A stretch of DNA of 15,971 nt from Anaerovibrio sp. (lineage in GTDB: Bacteria; Bacillota; Negativicutes; Selenomonadales; Selenomonadaceae), in NCBI GenBank assembly GCA_016302095.1, contig JAEDOE010000005.1, forward strand, positions 1 to 15,971, given 5' to 3'. Under the pieces are notes generated by a model that saw nothing but the letters and a program-made list of their open reading frames with translations, was not told the DNA's origin and made no database searches. Shown piece by piece: positions 13,421-15,971 of this stretch; the stretch's first letter is position 1; every line of letters starts with the position of its first letter. A program made the translations under genes and the position numbers.

Positions 13421-15013
13421 ATGGCAAATTATATTATGATGATGGGAACCAGCTCCCATGTGGGGAAAAGCATCCTGACAACGGCTCTGTGCCGCATACT
13501 GTACAGGCAGGGGCGCAGGGTGGTTCCTTTTAAGGCGCAGAATATGGCCCTGAATTCCTATGTAACCCGCGAGGGGGATGAAATGGGCAGGGCGCAGGTG
13601 GCGCAGGCAGAGGCGGCAGGGCTGGAGCCTGTGGCAGATATGAATCCTGTGCTTTTGAAGCCTACGGGGAATTCCCAGTCCCAGGTGATTATTATGGGCA
13701 AGCCTGTGGGCAACATGTCTGCCCGTGAGTACCACAAGGGCTATTCATTGAAGGCCTTTGGCGCGGTAAAGGATGCCCTGGCAAGGCTGGACAGGGAATA
13801 CGATACCATTGTGATTGAGGGGGCAGGCAGCCCGGCTGAAATCAATCTCAAGGCTAATGATATAGTCAACATGAGAGTGGCAAAGCATTTGCAGGCACCT
13901 GTGCTTTTGATTGCCGACATCGACCGGGGCGGGGCACTTGCTTCCCTGGTGGGGACTCTTGAGCTTTTGGATGATGAGGAAAGGGCTCTGGTGAAGGGGC
14001 TGGTCATCAATAAGTTCCGGGGCGATGTTACCCTGCTGACCCCGGCCATTGATTTTCTGGAGGAAAAGACCGGCAAGCCTGTGCTGGGGGTAATTCCCCA
14101 TATTGAGCAGATGGGGATTGACGATGAGGATTCGGTATCCTTGCAGGAAAAAATGGCGGTGCCGGAGGATGGCGATGTGAAAATTGCCGTAATTCAGACG
14201 CCGAAAATTTCCAATTTTACGGATTTTGATGCCCTCAGCCATGAGCAGGATGTGTCCCTTTACTATGTCAAGGACAGTGACGGACTGGGGCAGCCTGATG
14301 TGATTATGCTGCCGGGCAGCAAGAATACCACGGAGGATATGCTTTATCTGCGCAAATCAGGGCTGGCTGACCTGATTTTGGCACATGAGGCGGCAGGAAA
14401 GCCGGTAATTGGCATCTGCGGCGGTTATCAGATGCTGGGTGAGCTGATTTGCGACCCGGAGCATACGGAGTCTGAAAATGATGAGGTGGCAGGCCTGGGG
14501 CTTCTGGGCATGAAGACCGTGTTTGCCAAGGAGAAGCTGACCAGCCAGGTCAGGGGTATGTGCCGTGATTTGCCATTTATGGGGCAGTATATTTCAGCGG
14601 ACGATTTGAGAGGCTATGAAATCCACATGGGGCATACGGAGTTTACCCGTGCTGGCGATGAGCATCCTTTCATGATTACCGAGCGCCGCAATGCTGCTTG
14701 TGAAAGCGTGGAAGGAACTGCCAACGGCACCAATGTCTTTGGTACATATATCCACGGTGTATTTGATAATGACAATTTCCGCCGCAGCGTGCTGAATGCA
14801 GTCCGTATATCTAAGGGGCTGGAGCCTCTAGCCAATATCAGGAATACGGCAGCGGAAAAGCAGCAGGCTTATGAGCATCTGGCAGATGTGGTAGAAAATG
14901 CCCTTGATATGGATAAGCTCTATGAGATTATGGGAGAGTCCTTTGGCAATAGGCAGATGGCTGACGGGCAGGAGGCTGCACAGAATGTCCATCAGGCAGG
15001 AGAAAAGGTATGA
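13421..15013 (+). CDS. cbiP: Cobyric acid synthase CbiP (CobQ)
   Basis: This enzyme amidates the remaining b, d, e and g side chains of adenosylcobyrinate diamide, giving adenosylcobyric acid, with glutamine and ATP. It has 530 residues. The ATPase domain opens with GTSSHVGKS (9-17) and PFKAQNMALNSYVT (36-49), diagnostic for CobQ/CbiP. It also contains EGAGSPAEINL and IADIDRGGALASLVGT. The amidotransferase domain has nucleophile Cys333 in IGICGGYQMLG, the GYEIHMGHTE block and the triad histidine H445 in YIHGVFDN. The last 20 or so residues, rich in Gln and Ala, look like a non-conserved tail. TGGAGG (13409-13414) lies 6 nt before the ATG, and the stop overlaps the cbiB start by 4 bp. Confidence 0.97.
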   Translation: MANYIMMMGTSSHVGKSILTTALCRILYRQGRRVVPFKAQNMALNSYVTREGDEMGRAQVAQAEAAGLEPVADMNPVLLKPTGNSQSQVIIMGKPVGNMSAREYHKGYSLKAFGAVKDALARLDREYDTIVIEGAGSPAEINLKANDIVNMRVAKHLQAPVLLIADIDRGGALASLVGTLELLDDEERALVKGLVINKFRGDVTLLTPAIDFLEEKTGKPVLGVIPHIEQMGIDDEDSVSLQEKMAVPEDGDVKIAVIQTPKISNFTDFDALSHEQDVSLYYVKDSDGLGQPDVIMLPGSKNTTEDMLYLRKSGLADLILAHEAAGKPVIGICGGYQMLGELICDPEHTESENDEVAGLGLLGMKTVFAKEKLTSQVRGMCRDLPFMGQYISADDLRGYEIHMGHTEFTRAGDEHPFMITERRNAACESVEGTANGTNVFGTYIHGVFDNDNFRRSVLNAVRISKGLEPLANIRNTAAEKQQAYEHLADVVENALDMDKLYEIMGESFGNRQMADGQEAAQNVHQAGEKV

Positions 15014-15963
15014 TAACAGCGGTTTTGGCTTTTTTGGCAGATACCTTGATTGGTGACCCCAGGTCAAAGCTGCATCCTGTAGTGCTGATTGGCAGCCTGA
15101 TTGCCAGCTTGGAACGCAGCTTGTACCATGAGGGTGATACTGACAGGCGCAAGCTGTGGGCTGGCGGCCTTCTGGCAGTAACAGTGTTGATTCTGGTGTA
15201 CAATATGACGGCATGCCTTTTGCAGCTGGTCAGCCTGCTGGGCAATCAGTATGTGACGGTGCTGGCAGAGGCGGTTTTGCTGAGCTTTACCATTTCGCCC
15301 AGAAGCTTGGCAGAGGCTGGCAGGGAGATTTACGGTTATCTGGAAAAGGGCGATATGGAAAATGCCAGGTACAAGGTAGGCTGGATTGTGGGCAGGGATA
15401 CGGACAAGCTGTCCAGCGGCGAGGTCACCAGGGCTACAGTGGAAACAGTGGCAGAAAATACAGTAGACGGGGTGATTGCTCCCTTCTTTTTCTTCCTGCT
15501 GGGGGGCGTGCCGCTGGCATTTTTGTATCGTGCGGCAAATACCCTTGATTCCATGGTGGGGTATAAAAATGACAAGTATTTGTATTTTGGGCGCATTTCT
15601 GCCCGTATTGATGATGTGTTGAATTATATTCCGGCTAGGATTACAGGCTTGCTGTTTGTGCTGTCAGCGGTGCTCTTGCGGCTTGACTGGCGCAACAGCT
15701 GGAAGATGCTGCTGCGTGATGCTGGCAAGCACCCGAGCCCTAACGGGGGCTGGGCGGAGGCCTCCGTGGCAGGAGCATTGGATATACGCCTGGGGGGATA
15801 TAATTCTTACTTTGGCAGGGAAAGCTTCCGTGCCTATATGGGGGAGCCCCTTGAGGAATTGGCACCGAAGCATATTCCTGGCTGCACGAGATTGATGTAT
15901 ACGGCAACAATTTTGTTTTTGTTTATTATGCATATTATACAGCAGGTATACATGATGGGCTAG
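15010..15963 (+). CDS. cbiB: Adenosylcobinamide-phosphate synthase CbiB (membrane)
   Basis: CbiB attaches aminopropanol or its phosphate to adenosylcobyric acid, giving adenosylcobinamide (phosphate). It is an integral membrane protein. The 317-residue product has hydrophobic segments at about 51-74, 80-95, 152-172, 210-223 and 295-315. Family motifs are the N-terminal DTLIGDPRSKLHPVVLIG (11-28), LSSGEVTRATVETVAEN (134-150), DGVIAPFFFF (153-162), RAANTLDSMVGYKND (174-188), ARIDDVLNYIPARIT (198-212) and HPSPNGGWAEASVAGALDIRL (241-261). It starts in the ATGA overlap with cbiP, with AGGAG just upstream. It is complete and ends 8 bp from the window edge, so the next gene cannot be seen. Confidence 0.97.
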   Translation: MITAVLAFLADTLIGDPRSKLHPVVLIGSLIASLERSLYHEGDTDRRKLWAGGLLAVTVLILVYNMTACLLQLVSLLGNQYVTVLAEAVLLSFTISPRSLAEAGREIYGYLEKGDMENARYKVGWIVGRDTDKLSSGEVTRATVETVAENTVDGVIAPFFFFLLGGVPLAFLYRAANTLDSMVGYKNDKYLYFGRISARIDDVLNYIPARITGLLFVLSAVLLRLDWRNSWKMLLRDAGKHPSPNGGWAEASVAGALDIRLGGYNSYFGRESFRAYMGEPLEELAPKHIPGCTRLMYTATILFLFIMHIIQQVYMMG

Positions 15964-15971
15964 CTGGCAGG

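Noticed and set aside
496..15963. Very frequent CTGGCAG / GGCAGG oligomers on the + strand, resembling a Chi-like or strand-polar motif
   Set aside because: All the genes are on this strand and favour CTG-GCA and GCA-G codon pairs (Leu-Ala, Ala-Gly), which explains the bias. Genome-wide skew statistics would be needed to claim more.
1..15971. CRISPR array, tRNA or rRNA genes, insertion sequences, attachment sites, toxin-antitoxin or defence genes
   Set aside because: No regularly spaced repeats, cloverleaf-like segments, transposase frames or terminal inverted repeats were seen. The only accessory-like sequence is the short ATPase remnant at 211-321.

Overview
The window (about 16 kb, moderately GC-rich, every supported gene on the + strand) most resembles a chromosome segment of an anaerobic member of the Negativicutes, probably a Selenomonas-like organism. 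That placement is an inference. It rests on the smc-ftsY pair, a complete set of anaerobic (cobalt-early, Cbi-type) corrinoid enzymes, the good Shine-Dalgarno sites, and the remnant of a DUF234-type AAA ATPase upstream of smc. No 16S rRNA or other strict marker is present.

Layout. Positions 1-486 hold the tail of an unrecognised gene (2-124), a short decayed fragment resembling an AAA ATPase of the DUF234 family (211-321), a strong intrinsic terminator (343-380), and an AT-rich leader with an extended -10 promoter candidate and a 20-bp dyad. Next come smc (about 496-3498) and ftsY (3654-4571), the chromosome-organising SMC ATPase and the signal-recognition-particle receptor GTPase. From 4655 to 15963 there is one continuous run of corrinoid genes: cbiD, cbiE, cbiT, cbiF, cbiG, cbiH, cbiJ, cbiC, cbiA, cobU, cbiP(cobQ), cbiB. 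Many neighbours overlap or nearly abut (cbiD/E by 16 bp, cbiE/T by 4, cbiG/H by 13, cbiP/cbiB by 4), as expected of a translationally coupled operon.

How the genes work together. CbiH contracts the ring, CbiF methylates C11, CbiG removes the two-carbon fragment, CbiD methylates C1, CbiJ reduces the macrocycle, CbiE and CbiT methylate C5 and C15 with decarboxylation, and CbiC moves the C11 methyl to C12 to give cobyrinate. CbiA and CbiP amidate the side chains, CbiB attaches the aminopropanol arm, and CobU activates the product as the GDP derivative. Precorrin-2 synthesis, cobalt chelation (CbiK/CbiX), C20 methylation (CbiL), corrinoid adenosylation, CobD, CobS and CobT are not in the window and must be encoded elsewhere if the pathway is complete.

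The gene content is well known rather than a new system. The points most worth a second look are an SMC with both coiled-coil arms shortened by a similar amount, a corrinoid operon directly downstream of ftsY with no visible cobalamin riboswitch or terminator between them, a 41-bp tandem duplication at the cbiA/cobU junction, a 20-bp dyad just before smc, and hairpins in the two largest gaps of the operon.
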